Below, one piece after another: positions 1 through 9,884 of a stretch of 64,000 bases of DNA. The translations under genes and the position numbers were made by a program. The DNA is taken from positions 186,001 to 250,000 of the forward strand of contig CAVTCZ010000021.1 in the NCBI GenBank assembly GCA_963733395.1. Direction: 5' to 3'. Source of the stretch: JADKAV01 sp963733395 (GTDB lineage: Bacteria; Actinomycetota; Actinomycetes; S36-B12; UBA10799). The stretch's first letter is position 1. Every line of letters begins with the position of its first letter. Under the pieces are notes generated by a model, which worked only from the letters and a program-made list of their open reading frames with translations, was not told where the DNA came from and did no database searches.

Positions 1-153
1 CCTGGCACCGCCTGGCACGCCCCCATCGCCGGCAGTTCTTGACCGAACGCTTCCGCCGCCCGGGTGCGCATCTCTTCCGGGTGCGCTCGTGGCACGACTC
101 AGTCGCAGGTGGGTGGTCGGCCGTCAGCGTTGGCACCCCGCCCGCGAGTTGAG

Positions 154-210
154 CGGCGGCAGCAACGGTCAGAACCGGCAAGTTGTCAGTTCTGACCGTT
201 GCTGCCGCCG
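154..210 (-). terminator. perfect 22-bp hairpin downstream of the penicillin acylase gene
   Basis: Bases 154-175 and 189-210 are perfect reverse complements (22 bp) with a 13-base loop. The structure begins 11 bases past the stop codon of the acylase gene read on the minus strand. No clear U-tract follows, as in many actinobacterial terminators. The arm contains the 10-mer ACCGTTGCTG that also occurs in the palindromes at 6813 and 60580. The rest of bases 1-220 shows nothing I can support. Confidence 0.65.
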
Positions 211-220
211 ACCTCCGGCC

Positions 221-2910
221 CTAGGGCTTGACGTCCTTCTTCACATTGACCGCCTGCTGGAAGGTCGGCCGGTTCTGGAACGGGTAGACGCTCGGCTTCG
301 TCACGCCGGCGGTCACCCGGGCGCGGTTGGCGTTCCAGCACGACGGCTGCGGGTCGGTGGTGCACGCCCCGAATCCGTACAACTCCTGCGGCGTGACGGT
401 CAGCGCCTGCTTCAGCGAGTCCTGCAGAGCGGTGCTACACGCCGTCTTGTCCCCGTTGCCGCAGAACGCGACCGAGAAGCCACCTGGCACCGGCGCGCCG
501 CTCAGCACCCGCTGCAGATCCAGCAGGCTGTAACCCCACCAGCCGTCGGAGAAGCCCGGCGCACTCGGCCGCGTGCCTGTGGCACCGAAGCTGATCATGG
601 TCTGGATCGCGTCGAAGGCCTGCGTGCCCAGCCCGGGCTCGAACTGCGCGGTCAGCAACTTGGGCCACCAGGCGTCCAGGATCTGGATCGCCGCCGTGTG
701 CTCGAACGCCCCGTCCTTGTCGAGGTCGCGCCGATGGCCACCGTCGGCCATCCACGCCTTGAGTTCGTCGATGGCCGCCTGCAGCTGCGGGTCGGACACC
801 GTGCCCATGGCGTCGAAGACGGTCGGCAGCAGTTTCGCCGCGCGGATGTCCTGCGTCGCCGACTCCTCCATGGCCTGCACCACCTGCGCGAGCGTCGCCT
901 TCTTCCCGCCGCTCACCGCCGCCTGCAGTTTCTCCTCGATGAGGTTGGAGCGGTAGAACGGACCGTAGCCCCACTGCTCGTCGGCGGCGGCCCAGTCCTT
1001 GGCGGGCTTGTTGTTCCACGACACCATCACCGGCTGGTTCACCGTCTTCGGGTGCTTCTTGAACGCCAGCAGGTCCTCCGAGTACGTCTTCGGGTCGAAG
1101 CCCTGCCAGTCGTACTTGCCCGTCCCCAGAACCGGGAAGTCCGGCGAGGTGCCCTTCGCGCGCTTCGGGTACGCCCCGGACAGGAAGTACGCGGTCTGCT
1201 TGGCGTTCTGGTAGGCCCAGTTGAACGTGAACTGGATCTTCGCGGCCGACTTGTGGAATGCCTTAGCCGTCTGCATCTCGCTCGGCTGGTTGAACCGCCG
1301 GAACCCGAGAATCGAGTCTGCCTCGTGGAAGTAGCTCGTGCGAGCGGTGACGTACGCGACCTTCTTGCCGTTGACCGTGCCGTAGTGGGTCACCAGACCG
1401 TGCACGCTCCGGTAGACGGTCAACTTCGCCTTTCCGGCCGGGGTCGAGTCGGCAGCGTTCGGCTTCCACGACAGCTTGCGGACCAACTTCTCCATGGAGC
1501 GGCACTTGCCCTTGTACGTGTACTTGTACTTGCTGCCGCCGCACAGCACCTCTGCGAAGGTGTCGACGTTGTCCGATCCGGCAGACGTGGCACTCCACGC
1601 GTAGTCGTGGCCGCGGCCCAGCTGGACGTACATGCTCACGCCCGGGAACGCCGCACCGCGGGCGTCGATGTCCGGACCGTGCAACTCCAACTCCATCAGC
1701 ACCTGCGGCAGGTAGTACCCCACCTGCGGGCCGAGCACCCCGAGCGGGCGGCCGTTGGCCGAGTTCTTCGCCGAGAGGAGCTCCCAGTTGGAGTGGTGGC
1801 CGTCGAGTTGCTCCTGCTGAATGGCGTCTCCGAAGGAGACCGTGTCATCGGCGGACTGCAAGCTGAGAGACGGTGGACCCGGAGATGACCGTCGCCGGGG
1901 TGACGGTCGTACCCGGATCGGGCAGCGCCAAACCCTTGGGGGAGAACGAGTCGCCGGTCTGGTACGGGAAACTCTCCGGGATGGTGGTCGGTGCGGTCGG
2001 GTTGTTCTTCGAACGGAAGCCGGTCCAGATCGCCCGGCCCTGGTCGACCCCGAACCGCGCCTCGAGCGCCCGCAGGATCTGCGCCGAGGTCACCTCCGCG
2101 CCACCACCGCGGCCGAAGATGCCGCCGAACAACGACGCCGTGGCCATCACGTCGGTGACCTTCCAGTTCTTCAGCTTCTGTCCCAGCGCCGTGTACTCGC
2201 CGGGCATCAGCGACGGATTCTTGCGCGCGGCCTTGATGTAGGCATTGATCCCGTCGACGTAGTCGTTGACGTCTTGGCGCAGCTTCTTCCACTCCTTGAG
2301 GCTGCCCTGGGCCGGGGCCTTCAGCATCCGCTTCAGATCGTCCTCGGTGTAGGCGTTGTTCTGCCATTGGCTGGCATCGGCGTTCAGGTTGGCGCCACCC
2401 AGGAAGTTGGTCAGGTCGGCGCGGCCGGTGTGCCGCAGGACGTCCATCAGGAACAGGCGGTCGTTGGCCGAGGCGTAGCCGGCCCCGAACATCGTGTCGC
2501 TGCGGGTCTCGCCGTAGATCCGGGGCACGCCGTACTGCTTGTCGCGCAGGATCGTGACGCCCTTGCGCGGCTTGACCGTCTTCGCGCGGTTCTTCTTCTT
2601 CACGCCGAAGGTCGCGTCCTTGTAGAAGTCGCCCACCTGCGAGTCGGTGAGGGTGGGCGAGGCGTACAACAACCCGTCGTAGAGCGGTTGCTGGTCGGCC
2701 CAGTGCTTCGGGAAGGCGCCGGACGTACGGTACTGGATGATGTCGCCGATCGTGTCCAGTCCGTTCTGCCCGGGGGGCAGGACGTTGCAGGAAGCCGCCG
2801 CCGTCGTTCTGGCCGTAGGTGCCGGGGTCGGCGTTCGCGGGCGCGGCGATCGCAAGCGCCGACAGGGCTGCCAGCGGGACGGCGATGCGGTGCAGGACAT
2901 TTCGATACAT
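221..2910 (-). CDS. secreted penicillin acylase-family Ntn hydrolase, two frameshifts
   Basis: Member of the penicillin/acyl-homoserine-lactone acylase family, which cleaves amide bonds after self-cleavage into alpha and beta chains. Translation starts at ATG 2910 (GGGG before it) with a signal peptide ending near APANA. Reading shifts frame near 2790 and again near 1855, so the protein appears as three pieces. The beta chain starts at the Ser of HHSNWELLSAKNSANGRPL (about base 1790), where SN-W followed by a downstream GRPL matches the nucleophile region of the family. The alpha-chain part contains GVPRIYGETRSDTMFGAGYA, the family's N-terminal signature. Total length of about 895 codons fits the larger secreted actinobacterial members. 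Substrate is unknown. The two shifts may be sequencing indels, because both flanks remain well conserved in reading. Confidence 0.85.
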
Positions 2911-3078
2911 GGTGACCCCATTCAGTACGAAGCGATCACACACTATGTGAACCAGCCCTGGCTTGGCGGGTGTTCGCGCGAAAATCGTGCGAACGGGCTC
3001 GGTCTGGGCTCACACCCTCACCAGGACCCGCCGCCACCGCGCGAGGGCACCGATTCTGGACGCCGGCCGGGTGAACGG

Positions 3079-3170
3079 GTGTCTGGATTGTCTTATTGAT
3101 CAAGGCCATTCGGCCGGCGCCCCTCAGGGATTGCGCTGGCAACCCATGATCATTAAGACAATCCAGACAC
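3079..3170 (-). terminator. long inverted repeat after the DUF2207 gene
   Basis: Two 24-base arms (3079-3102 and 3147-3170) pair with one mismatch around a 44-base middle. The right arm ends two bases from the DUF2207 stop codon, so on the minus strand it would form directly after that gene. The right arm shares the block AAGACAATCCAGAC with 29956-29969, after another minus-strand gene, so this is one of a dispersed family. Confidence 0.6.
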
Positions 3171-3172
3171 GC

Positions 3173-4940
3173 TCACCAGGACCCGCCGCCACCGCCGCCG
3201 GAACCGCCGCCCCCACCGCCGCCGCCACCACCGCTGGAGGACGAGGAGCGTTGCGTCGCCTGGTACGCCGCCACGGCCGAGGTCTCCACCGCCACCACAC
3301 CGGTGGACAGCGCCCACAACCGGGAGGTGTAGGTGGGTGAGGCGTAGTAACCGGACGTCCCGACCATGGCCGAGGCCTCCGGGCTGCCCGGCGGTGGCGT
3401 GCAGGAGGCGGCCCATTCGTCCGCGCAGTCGAACGCGACCGCCCACGGCAAGAACTCGTCGAAGTGGCGCACCCGGGCGGCGTAGTCGAACCGCTCGACC
3501 GAGGCCGGGGTCGAGAGCACCTGCTTGAAGCCGGCGGTCGCATCCCGCATCGCCGCCCCGCGATCGGTCAGTCGGGTCGTGTCCCGGCGGTTGATCAGCA
3601 GCCCGGCGGCCGCGGCCACCAGCAGCAGCGTCGCCACCAGCAATCCGCTGTTGAGCCAGATCAGCGCCGAGAACCCGCCGATGATGGCCAGGAATGCGAA
3701 CAGCAGCGCCCACCCGGAGCCACCCACCCGGGTGGCGAATCCTTCCCGCATCACCCGGTCGTCGATCTCGCCGGTGATGTCGTCGTCCAGCGACGACAGC
3801 AGCTTGCCGTCGCTGACGCTGTCCTTGGAGATGATCCGCGACGCCCCCGGCTGGTACAGCCCGAGGTTGTTGAGGGCCGCGGCGAATCCCACCAGGTCCG
3901 GCACCGGCGCGGTGGTCCGGGTGAGACTGATCCAATCCGGGCCGTCGGAGTCCTGCACGGACCGCTGCTCGGCGTCGAAGTCGACCACCCCGTGGGCCAC
4001 CAGATTCAGCAGCACCGCGGGCACGCCGCGGCTGGCCGGCGACTCATCGAGGGTCCAGGCGCAGGCCAGCGGATCCGGGCCCGGCGGTTCGAAGCGTGGG
4101 CTGATGTCCGGTCGCCGCTCCCGGGAGCGCGCGAACGTCAAGCCGACCAGCGCCAGCGTCAGGCCGACGAATGCGAGCGTGCCGAACAGCACGATGTTCT
4201 GCCACGTGGTTCGTTGCACCCCGGGAGCGTCGGCGGCGAAGTAGGCCTTCATCGTCACGGCGGTGTAGGCGGGCAGCTGCGACATCTCGATGCGGTAGCG
4301 GCCGTCCTCCTCGCGGATCTCACACGCCGAGCTGGCCTCGCAGATCGGCGGCTGCACGGTCGGCGGCAGCGCGGCCGAAACCGCCACCTTGCGCATCGGC
4401 ATCGTCCACCCCGTGCCCACGACGTCCCAGTACCACTGGGAACCCGCGCCCTCCGGCCCGTCCTTGGGCCGGGTCAGGGCGTTGCTGGTGGTGGACACGA
4501 TCCGGTACTTCTGGATGCCCGGGTCGAAGGTGCGGTACTCGGAGCCGACCCGGATGGTCATCGTGCCGCCGCCATCCTGCGACACGACGTAGGGCTCCGG
4601 GACCCACTGTTCCCGGTTGGTCTGGCGCTCCACCGACACCACCGTCACCGGGTGCTGCACGTTGCGGTACTGCGCGTCCTGGGTGTCGAAGATCCGGTAG
4701 ATGCCGTGCTTGTTGTACTGCGTGAATTCGACGTCGATGACCTCGGTGCTGGTGAGCTTGCCGTCGGGGTCGAGGACGAAATCGGCGCGGTAGGAATCGA
4801 CGATGGAGGTGTCGCTGATCCGCTCGCCCGGAGCCGCTGAACACGTCCTTGAAGGGGATGGGGAACAGGCCCAGCCACCCGGCCACCACTGCCGCCCCCA
4901 GAAGCACCACCAGGAACAGCCGGAACATCGGGATTCGCAT
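3173..4940 (-). CDS. DUF2207 domain membrane protein, one frameshift
   Basis: Matches the DUF2207 pattern: N-terminal membrane anchor, an extracellular beta domain, then a transmembrane segment near LFGTLAFVGLTLALVGLTF, a cytoplasmic part, two further membrane helices and a glycine-rich tail ending in GGGGGGSW. The start is ATG 4940 with a hydrophobic leader (MRIPMFRLFLVVLLGAAVV). After KDVFSGSG the reading must shift frame near 4825 to continue into the DUF2207 domain (DTSIVDSYRADFVLDPDG). The function of DUF2207 proteins is not established. The gene is divergent from lemA with start codons only about 20 bases apart, a pairing often seen for DUF2207 and LemA. The glycine-rich C-terminus with a serine run is typical of the family. 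Confidence 0.85.
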
Positions 4941-4947
4941 GAGGCGC

Positions 4948-4959
4948 TACCCTGCCCTC
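4948..4959 (+). promoter_or_regulatory. -10 box and leaderless start for lemA
   Basis: TACCCT at 4948-4953 is followed by six bases and then GTG 4960, with no Shine-Dalgarno. The spacing puts transcription start on the start codon itself. The same arrangement recurs at seven other genes in this window. Confidence 0.6.
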
Positions 4960-5508
4960 GTGACCATTGTCATCATCGTGATCGTAGTCGTGCTGCTCGC
5001 GGGATTCGGTGTCATCCTGTACAACCGGCTGGTCCGCCTGCGCAACAAAGTCGAGGAGGCCTGGGCGCAGATCGACGTGCAGCTCCAGCGCCGGCATGAT
5101 CTGATCCCCAACCTGGTCAACACGGTGAAGGGCTATGCCGCACACGAGAAGAGCACGCTGGAAGAGGTGACCGCGGCCCGTGCCGCCGCCGTGTCCGCCC
5201 AGGGGGCTGAGGCCGCCGGTCAGACGGAGAACGTGCTGACCGCTGCGCTCGGGCGGCTGTTCGCCGTCGCCGAGAACTACCCGGATCTGAAGGCCGACCA
5301 GAACTTCCGGCAGTTGCAGGAGGAGCTGTCCGACACCGAGGACAAGGTCGCGTTCGCCCGGCAGTACTACAACGACAACGTGCGCGAGTGGAACACCCGC
5401 ATCTCGTCGGTGCCGGACAACTTCGTGGCCATGATGATGGGGGCGAAGAAGGCTGAGTACTTCGAGCTCGAAGGGGGCGCCGGGGCTGCGCCGCAGGTGA
5501 GTTTCTGA
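4960..5508 (+). CDS. lemA: LemA family protein
   Basis: Single-pass membrane protein of the LemA family. The N-terminus TIVIIVIVVVLLAGFGVIL is one transmembrane helix, followed by the hallmark RNKVEEAWAQIDVQLQRRHD and LIPNLVNTVKGYAAHE, and the C-terminal NDNVREWNTRISSVPDN. About 182 residues, normal for the family, mostly helical coiled domain outside or inside the membrane; its biochemical role is unknown. GTG 4960 was chosen because it follows a leaderless -10 box and removes an implausible N-terminal extension. The stop overlaps the start of the next gene (TGATG), so lemA and the glycosidase are probably co-transcribed. Confidence 0.9.
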   Translation: MTIVIIVIVVVLLAGFGVILYNRLVRLRNKVEEAWAQIDVQLQRRHDLIPNLVNTVKGYAAHEKSTLEEVTAARAAAVSAQGAEAAGQTENVLTAALGRLFAVAENYPDLKADQNFRQLQEELSDTEDKVAFARQYYNDNVREWNTRISSVPDNFVAMMMGAKKAEYFELEGGAGAAPQVSF

Positions 5509-6797
5509 TGCCGGCCTGGGTCGAGCACGTCATCTGGTGGCAGGTCTACCCGCTGGGCTTCCTGGACGCACCAATGCAAGGCCAGGACGAAGTCGTCCAT
5601 CGGCTGCCGAAGCTGGAGAACTGGTTGGACTACCTCATCGATCTCGGTGCCTCCGGACTGGCGCTGGGGCCGATCTTCGTCTCCGGCAGCCACGGCTACG
5701 ACACCACCGACTTCTACCGGATCGACCCGCGCCTCGGCGACGCCGCCGACTTCGACCACCTGGTGGCGGCCGCGCACGAGCGGGGTGTCCGGGTGCTGCT
5801 GGACGGGGTGTTCAACCACGTCGGCCGGGACTTCCCGAAGTTCGGCGAGGCGCTGGCCGGCGGTCCGGAGTCGCCGGCCGCCCGGTGGTTCCACCTGTAC
5901 TGGCGTGAGCAGGGTGAGCCCGACTACGAGCACTTCGAGGGCCACAAGGATCTCGTGACCCTGAACCACGCATCCGACGAGGTGGCCGATTTCGTGGTGG
6001 ACGTCATGTGCCATTGGCTGGAGCGCGGCGCGGATGGCTGGCGGCTCGACGCGACGTACACGATCCCCGCGGAGTTCTGGGAGCGGGTGTTGCCGCGGGT
6101 GCGCGAGCGCTTCCCCGAGGCGTACATCGTGGGCGAGATGATCCACGGCGCCTATGCGCAGTACGTCGCACAGGCGGGTCTCGACTCGGTCACCCAGTAC
6201 GAGTTGTGGAAGGCCATCTGGAGTTCGCTGAACGACCACAACTTCCACGAACTGAACTGGACGCTGGGCCGGCATAACGAGTTCCTCGACCACTTCGTGC
6301 CGCTGACCTTCCTCGGCAACCACGACGTCACCCGGATCGCCAGCAAGCTCACCGACGAACAGCACTACCCGCACGCCCTGGCCGTGTTGCTGACCGTCGG
6401 TGGCACGCCCTCGATCTACGCCGGTGACGAGCAGGGATTCCGGGGTGTCAAGGAGGAGCGCGTCGGTGGCGATGCCGAGGTCCGGCCGCCCTTCCCGGAC
6501 ACTCCCGCCGAGTTGTCGCCGCTCGGGGAGCACTGGCACCGGCTGCACCAGGAGTTGATCGGCCTGCGCCGGCGGCACCCATGGCTGGAACTGGCTCGCA
6601 CCGAGGTCCGGCACGTGGCCAACGAGCAGTTGGTGTACCGGACCGCGTTCGGGGACGGTGCGCTGCAGGTCGGGCTGAACCTCGCCGACGACGCCACGAT
6701 GCTGCCGGTGGGTGGGCGCCTGGTCGCGGGTCGGGCGGACGCCGGCGAGGGCGGGATGTGGCTGCCCGCGCACGGGTGGGCCGTCTTCGAGGAGTAG
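5508..6797 (+). CDS. GH13 alpha-amylase family glycosidase
   Basis: Glycoside hydrolase family 13 enzyme of 429 residues acting on alpha-glucosidic bonds. All four conserved regions are visible: DGVFNH (99-104), GWRLDA with nucleophile Asp181, GEM with acid/base Glu210, and FLGNHD with Asp273 stabilising the transition state. A beta-barrel start (WWQVYPLGF) and a short C-terminal beta domain are present. No signal peptide is seen, so it should be cytoplasmic, for example a trehalose/maltodextrin-active or sucrose-phosphorylase-like relative. Substrate cannot be assigned from the sequence. ATG 5508 overlaps the lemA stop by one base. Confidence 0.92.
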   Translation: MPAWVEHVIWWQVYPLGFLDAPMQGQDEVVHRLPKLENWLDYLIDLGASGLALGPIFVSGSHGYDTTDFYRIDPRLGDAADFDHLVAAAHERGVRVLLDGVFNHVGRDFPKFGEALAGGPESPAARWFHLYWREQGEPDYEHFEGHKDLVTLNHASDEVADFVVDVMCHWLERGADGWRLDATYTIPAEFWERVLPRVRERFPEAYIVGEMIHGAYAQYVAQAGLDSVTQYELWKAIWSSLNDHNFHELNWTLGRHNEFLDHFVPLTFLGNHDVTRIASKLTDEQHYPHALAVLLTVGGTPSIYAGDEQGFRGVKEERVGGDAEVRPPFPDTPAELSPLGEHWHRLHQELIGLRRRHPWLELARTEVRHVANEQLVYRTAFGDGALQVGLNLADDATMLPVGGRLVAGRADAGEGGMWLPAHGWAVFEE

Positions 6798-6812
6798 GGC
6801 AGGGGTCGCGGC

Positions 6813-6938
6813 GCGCCGACTGTTGCACGGTTGCTGGTCGCCGCGCCGACTGTTGCACCGTTGCTGGTTTGGGACCCCGAAACCGACAACCGCGCAACAC
6901 TCGCGGCCCTGGAGCCGCAACCGCGCAACAGTCGCGAC
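6813..6938. repeat. long palindrome made of tandem short units
   Basis: Two copies of a unit with core GACTGTTGCRCGGTTG lie in the left arm and two inverted copies lie in the right arm, so arms of about 60 bases can fold on each other. It fills the space between the amylase gene and exonuclease III. A close relative lies at 60580-60704. It could terminate the lemA-amylase transcript. Confidence 0.75.
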
Positions 6939-6972
6939 AGTGCGTCCCGCCCGCCTCTGGGACAATGGCCGG

Positions 6973-7773
6973 GTGCGCATCGTGACCTGGAACATCAACT
7001 CCCTGCCCAGCCGGATGCCGCGGATGCGCGTGTGGCTGCAGGTCATGAAGCCCGACGTGCTCTGCCTGCAGGAGACCAAGATCGCCGACGACCAGTTCCC
7101 TTACGACGAGTTCGCGGACCTGGGCTACCAGGCGGTCCACCGCGGGGACGGCCGGTGGAACGGTGTGGCGATCCTGTCGCGCGTCGGGATCGATGAGGTG
7201 GTCACGGACCTGCCGGAGGTGTGCGGGTTCCCGGCCGACGAGGACCCGCCGGAGCCGCGCTTCCTCTCGGCGGTCTGCGGCGGCGTGCAGGTCGTGTGCG
7301 TCTACGTGCCCAACGGCCGGACCTTGGACAACCCGCACTACCTGTACAAACTGCGCTGGCTGTCGGCCCTGCACCGCTTCGCCCAGGCGCCCGCCTCCGG
7401 TCAGCGGCCCTTCGCGATCCTGGGCGATTTCAACGTCGCGCCCACCGACGGGGATGTCTGGGACATGGCCGACTTCCAGGGCAGCACCCACGTGTCCGAG
7501 CCGGAACGGGTGGCGATCCAGGAACTCCTCGGACTCGGCCTGACGGACCTGCCGCCGACCATCAGCAAGGGCGAGCCGTTCACGTTCTGGGACTACCGGG
7601 GGGGCAACTTCCACAAGGGTCTGGGTATGCGCATCGACCTGATCCTGGCGAATCCTGCGTTCACCGCCGCCGTCACGGACACGTTCATCGACCGGGACGC
7701 GCGCAAGACCGGCACCAAGGGGACCCCGCCGCCCAGCGACCACGCACCGTTGATCGCCGATCTGGACCTCTAG
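6973..7773 (+). CDS. xth: exodeoxyribonuclease III
   Basis: Exonuclease III / AP endonuclease of the EEP superfamily, used in base excision repair. The N-terminus RIVTWNINSLPSR, the metal-binding LQETK (Glu34), GDFNVAP and the C-terminal SDHAPL catalytic His are all present, and the length of 266 residues is normal. GTG 6973 follows GACAAT and a six-base spacer, so the transcript is probably leaderless. The downstream metalloprotease has its own similar promoter, so the two need not be co-transcribed. Confidence 0.93.
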   Translation: MRIVTWNINSLPSRMPRMRVWLQVMKPDVLCLQETKIADDQFPYDEFADLGYQAVHRGDGRWNGVAILSRVGIDEVVTDLPEVCGFPADEDPPEPRFLSAVCGGVQVVCVYVPNGRTLDNPHYLYKLRWLSALHRFAQAPASGQRPFAILGDFNVAPTDGDVWDMADFQGSTHVSEPERVAIQELLGLGLTDLPPTISKGEPFTFWDYRGGNFHKGLGMRIDLILANPAFTAAVTDTFIDRDARKTGTKGTPPPSDHAPLIADLDL

Positions 7774-7805
7774 CCGTGCGCTGGAACGCAACGTACCGTC
7801 GAGGG

Positions 7806-8531
7806 GTGCGTCTTCTCGTCACCGTCGCGGCCGGTGTGGCTTTCGCAGCCGCCTCCGTCCCCGCGGCTGCTGCCGACGGGCCCGCGTACAGGTTCTTCAA
7901 GGCCGGTGCCAATGCCCGCACCCCGGGCGCGTACTGGGATCCATGCCAGAGGGTGCGCTACGGCATCGACTTCACCCACGCGACGCGCAACGGGATGAAG
8001 AAGTCGTGGGAGCGCGACCGCTGGCAGTCCGCGATCGCCGAGGTCGGCCAGGCCATGGGCGTCGACTTCAGTTACGCCGGTGCGATCAAGAGCAGGTCCG
8101 CCGGGACCTACCCGCGGTCGGCCTCGGGCGTCGACCTGATCATCACCTTCGGCTACCCCGGCAAGGGTCGCTACGGGTACGGCCGTGTGCTCAAGGGTTC
8201 GGTCGCTGGTTTCGCCGGGATCAGTTGGCGGTCGGCGGGGTCATCCCGGAAGGCCCAGGTCCACGGCGGGTACGTGGTGATCGACACCAAGGAGGTCGTG
8301 CGGCGCACCGAGGCGTGGCGCTCACCGTTCGACACCCGACCCGTCGAGAAGCGCTCGCCGGATGTGGTGCGGGCGCTGTACATGCACGAGTTCGGCCATG
8401 CGGTCGGCCTGGACCACGTGCGCGACAAGCGGCAGTTGATGTACCCGCAACTGCAGGCCGATCGCCCCGACACGCTCGGCGCCGGCGACCGCAAGGGGTT
8501 GCGCAAGCTGGGGGACCAGCGGTGTTTCTGA
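7806..8531 (+). CDS. secreted matrixin-like zinc metalloprotease
   Basis: Predicted secreted protease of 241 residues. A signal peptide (LLVTVAAGVAFAAASVPAAAA) is followed by a domain ending in the zinc motif HEFGHAVGLDHV (HExxHxxGxxH), as in matrixins and related M10/M12 enzymes, with the later LMYPQL supplying the Met-turn. The middle is not closely recognisable. GTG 7806 comes six bases after TACCGT, again leaderless. Target protein unknown. The gene is convergent with the App1 gene across a large palindrome. Confidence 0.8.
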   Translation: MRLLVTVAAGVAFAAASVPAAAADGPAYRFFKAGANARTPGAYWDPCQRVRYGIDFTHATRNGMKKSWERDRWQSAIAEVGQAMGVDFSYAGAIKSRSAGTYPRSASGVDLIITFGYPGKGRYGYGRVLKGSVAGFAGISWRSAGSSRKAQVHGGYVVIDTKEVVRRTEAWRSPFDTRPVEKRSPDVVRALYMHEFGHAVGLDHVRDKRQLMYPQLQADRPDTLGAGDRKGLRKLGDQRCF

Positions 8532-8540
8532 GCCGGTACC

Positions 8541-8652
8541 GGCGTTAGCCGCAGGGACAGCCGTTAGCTGCAAGGACAGCGGTTAGCCGGAAACACGGAC
8601 TTTGGGCTAACGCCTGTCCTCGGGACTAACGCCTGTCCTTCGGGCTAACGCC
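8541..8652. terminator. bidirectional palindrome with triple GTTAGC units
   Basis: The left arm carries three GTTAGC-type units separated by GGACAG, and the right arm (from about 8605) carries three inverted CTAACGCC units separated by TGTCC. The arms fold to a hairpin of nearly 50 bases around a short loop. It lies between convergent genes, so it could terminate transcription from both sides. Confidence 0.7.
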
Positions 8653-8689
8653 AGCGCGCTATCCCCATGAACCTCCGAGCCGGGGCCGA

Positions 8690-9883
8690 CTACCGGTTGC
8701 GGCCCAACTCCGTGCGCACTTCCAGCACCGTCTCCTCGTCGCACAGGTCGAGGGCGTGCGCCAGGTCGGCGGCGTGGGCGGCGTCCGGGACCAGGTAGAG
8801 GGGGATGCCCTCGCCGCGCAGCGCGGTTGCCTTCTGGGACAACTCGACATTGCGCTCGTCCTTCGACGACCCGACCTGCCGGATCAGGATCACCAGTACC
8901 CGGCCTGGGAACTCTCGGGCCATCTCCTCATAGGTCAGCGGGTCGCGCTGACCGCTGTCCCCGATGAGCACGAACGAGGTGCTCGGGTATGACTCGAACA
9001 ACCGCCGGATGGCCACCCGCTTGTGCTCGGCGCCGCTGCGGCGCAGATACCGCTCGGTCGGCCCCCATTCGGTGAGGAACATCGGCCCCTGTGGGAAGGC
9101 GCGCAACTGGATGAACTGCTGCAGCATCTCGTAGAACGACCAACTGCCGGTCGAGACGTAGAAGAACGCCGGCTGGGGCTTGCGGGCACCGGACCGGCCC
9201 GGGACCCCGCGGGCCAATCCGCGGTACAGCGAGGCCATGCCCCGCACCGCACTGCGGGTGTTCGCGTCACGCAACAGGGTCTGCTTCACAGCGGTCAAGC
9301 CCTCGGTGAGGCCACTGACCAGGATGGTGTCGTCGATGTCGGAGATGACCGCGAACGGTGCCTTCGTCGGTGGCTTGATCACGCGGCCGGTGGCGGAGGC
9401 GGACTCACCCCCGTCGATGGCGGTGGTCACTGCGTAAGCGTCGTGCCAGCCGGAGTGCAGTTGCGGCACCGGCAGCGAGAAGTTGGCGAAGCCGCGGGCG
9501 TCGGTGATCTCCTTGGCCGAGTGCTTGCCGATGCGCAGTTCGACCTCGACCCCGACGATCGCCAGTGCACCGTGGCGGCGCAGGTTGGACTGCATCGTGT
9601 CCCAGTACGGAATGCGGCTGTCGCCGGGCAGCTCCGGCTCCTCGACCACGCGCACCCGGACCTTCGCGAGGTTCTCTGCGACGTAGCCGCGGTACACGAC
9701 GACGTGCATCCCCCGGAAGGCCCCCGATTCCACCTTCTGCTCACGGCGGCGCCGGGTCAGTTTCCCCTCGAGCTCGGCCACCGCCGCGGCGGTCTCAGGA
9801 CTGCGCAACTTCGCGTTCATGCTGGAGGCGAGCCGCCGGGGGAGATGTGCCACGCCGTTCAGCATGCCAACAGGGTCGACCAC
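8690..9883 (-). CDS. App1-family phosphatidate phosphatase-like protein
   Basis: Protein of 397 residues with the App1/DUF2183 catalytic domain of the HAD superfamily. The DxDxT motif appears as SDIDDTILVSG near residue 181, followed by YVSTGSWSFYEML and the later LIGDSGQRDPLTYEE, all diagnostic. In yeast App1 is a Mg-dependent phosphatidate phosphatase; bacterial members are presumed phosphatases with unproven substrate. The N-terminal 170 residues include a beta-sandwich-like region. GTG 9883 lies one base from the stop of the GNAT gene, so the two probably form an operon; ATG 9865 is the alternative start. Confidence 0.88.
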   Translation of the reverse strand: MVDPVGMLNGVAHLPRRLASSMNAKLRSPETAAAVAELEGKLTRRRREQKVESGAFRGMHVVVYRGYVAENLAKVRVRVVEEPELPGDSRIPYWDTMQSNLRRHGALAIVGVEVELRIGKHSAKEITDARGFANFSLPVPQLHSGWHDAYAVTTAIDGGESASATGRVIKPPTKAPFAVISDIDDTILVSGLTEGLTAVKQTLLRDANTRSAVRGMASLYRGLARGVPGRSGARKPQPAFFYVSTGSWSFYEMLQQFIQLRAFPQGPMFLTEWGPTERYLRRSGAEHKRVAIRRLFESYPSTSFVLIGDSGQRDPLTYEEMAREFPGRVLVILIRQVGSSKDERNVELSQKATALRGEGIPLYLVPDAAHAADLAHALDLCDEETVLEVRTELGRNR

Positions 9884-9884
9884 G

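Noticed and set aside
89..1888. 599-codon plus-strand open frame
   Set aside because: Antisense to the penicillin acylase gene; Arg/Leu/Val-rich composition and no domain, a by-product of high GC.
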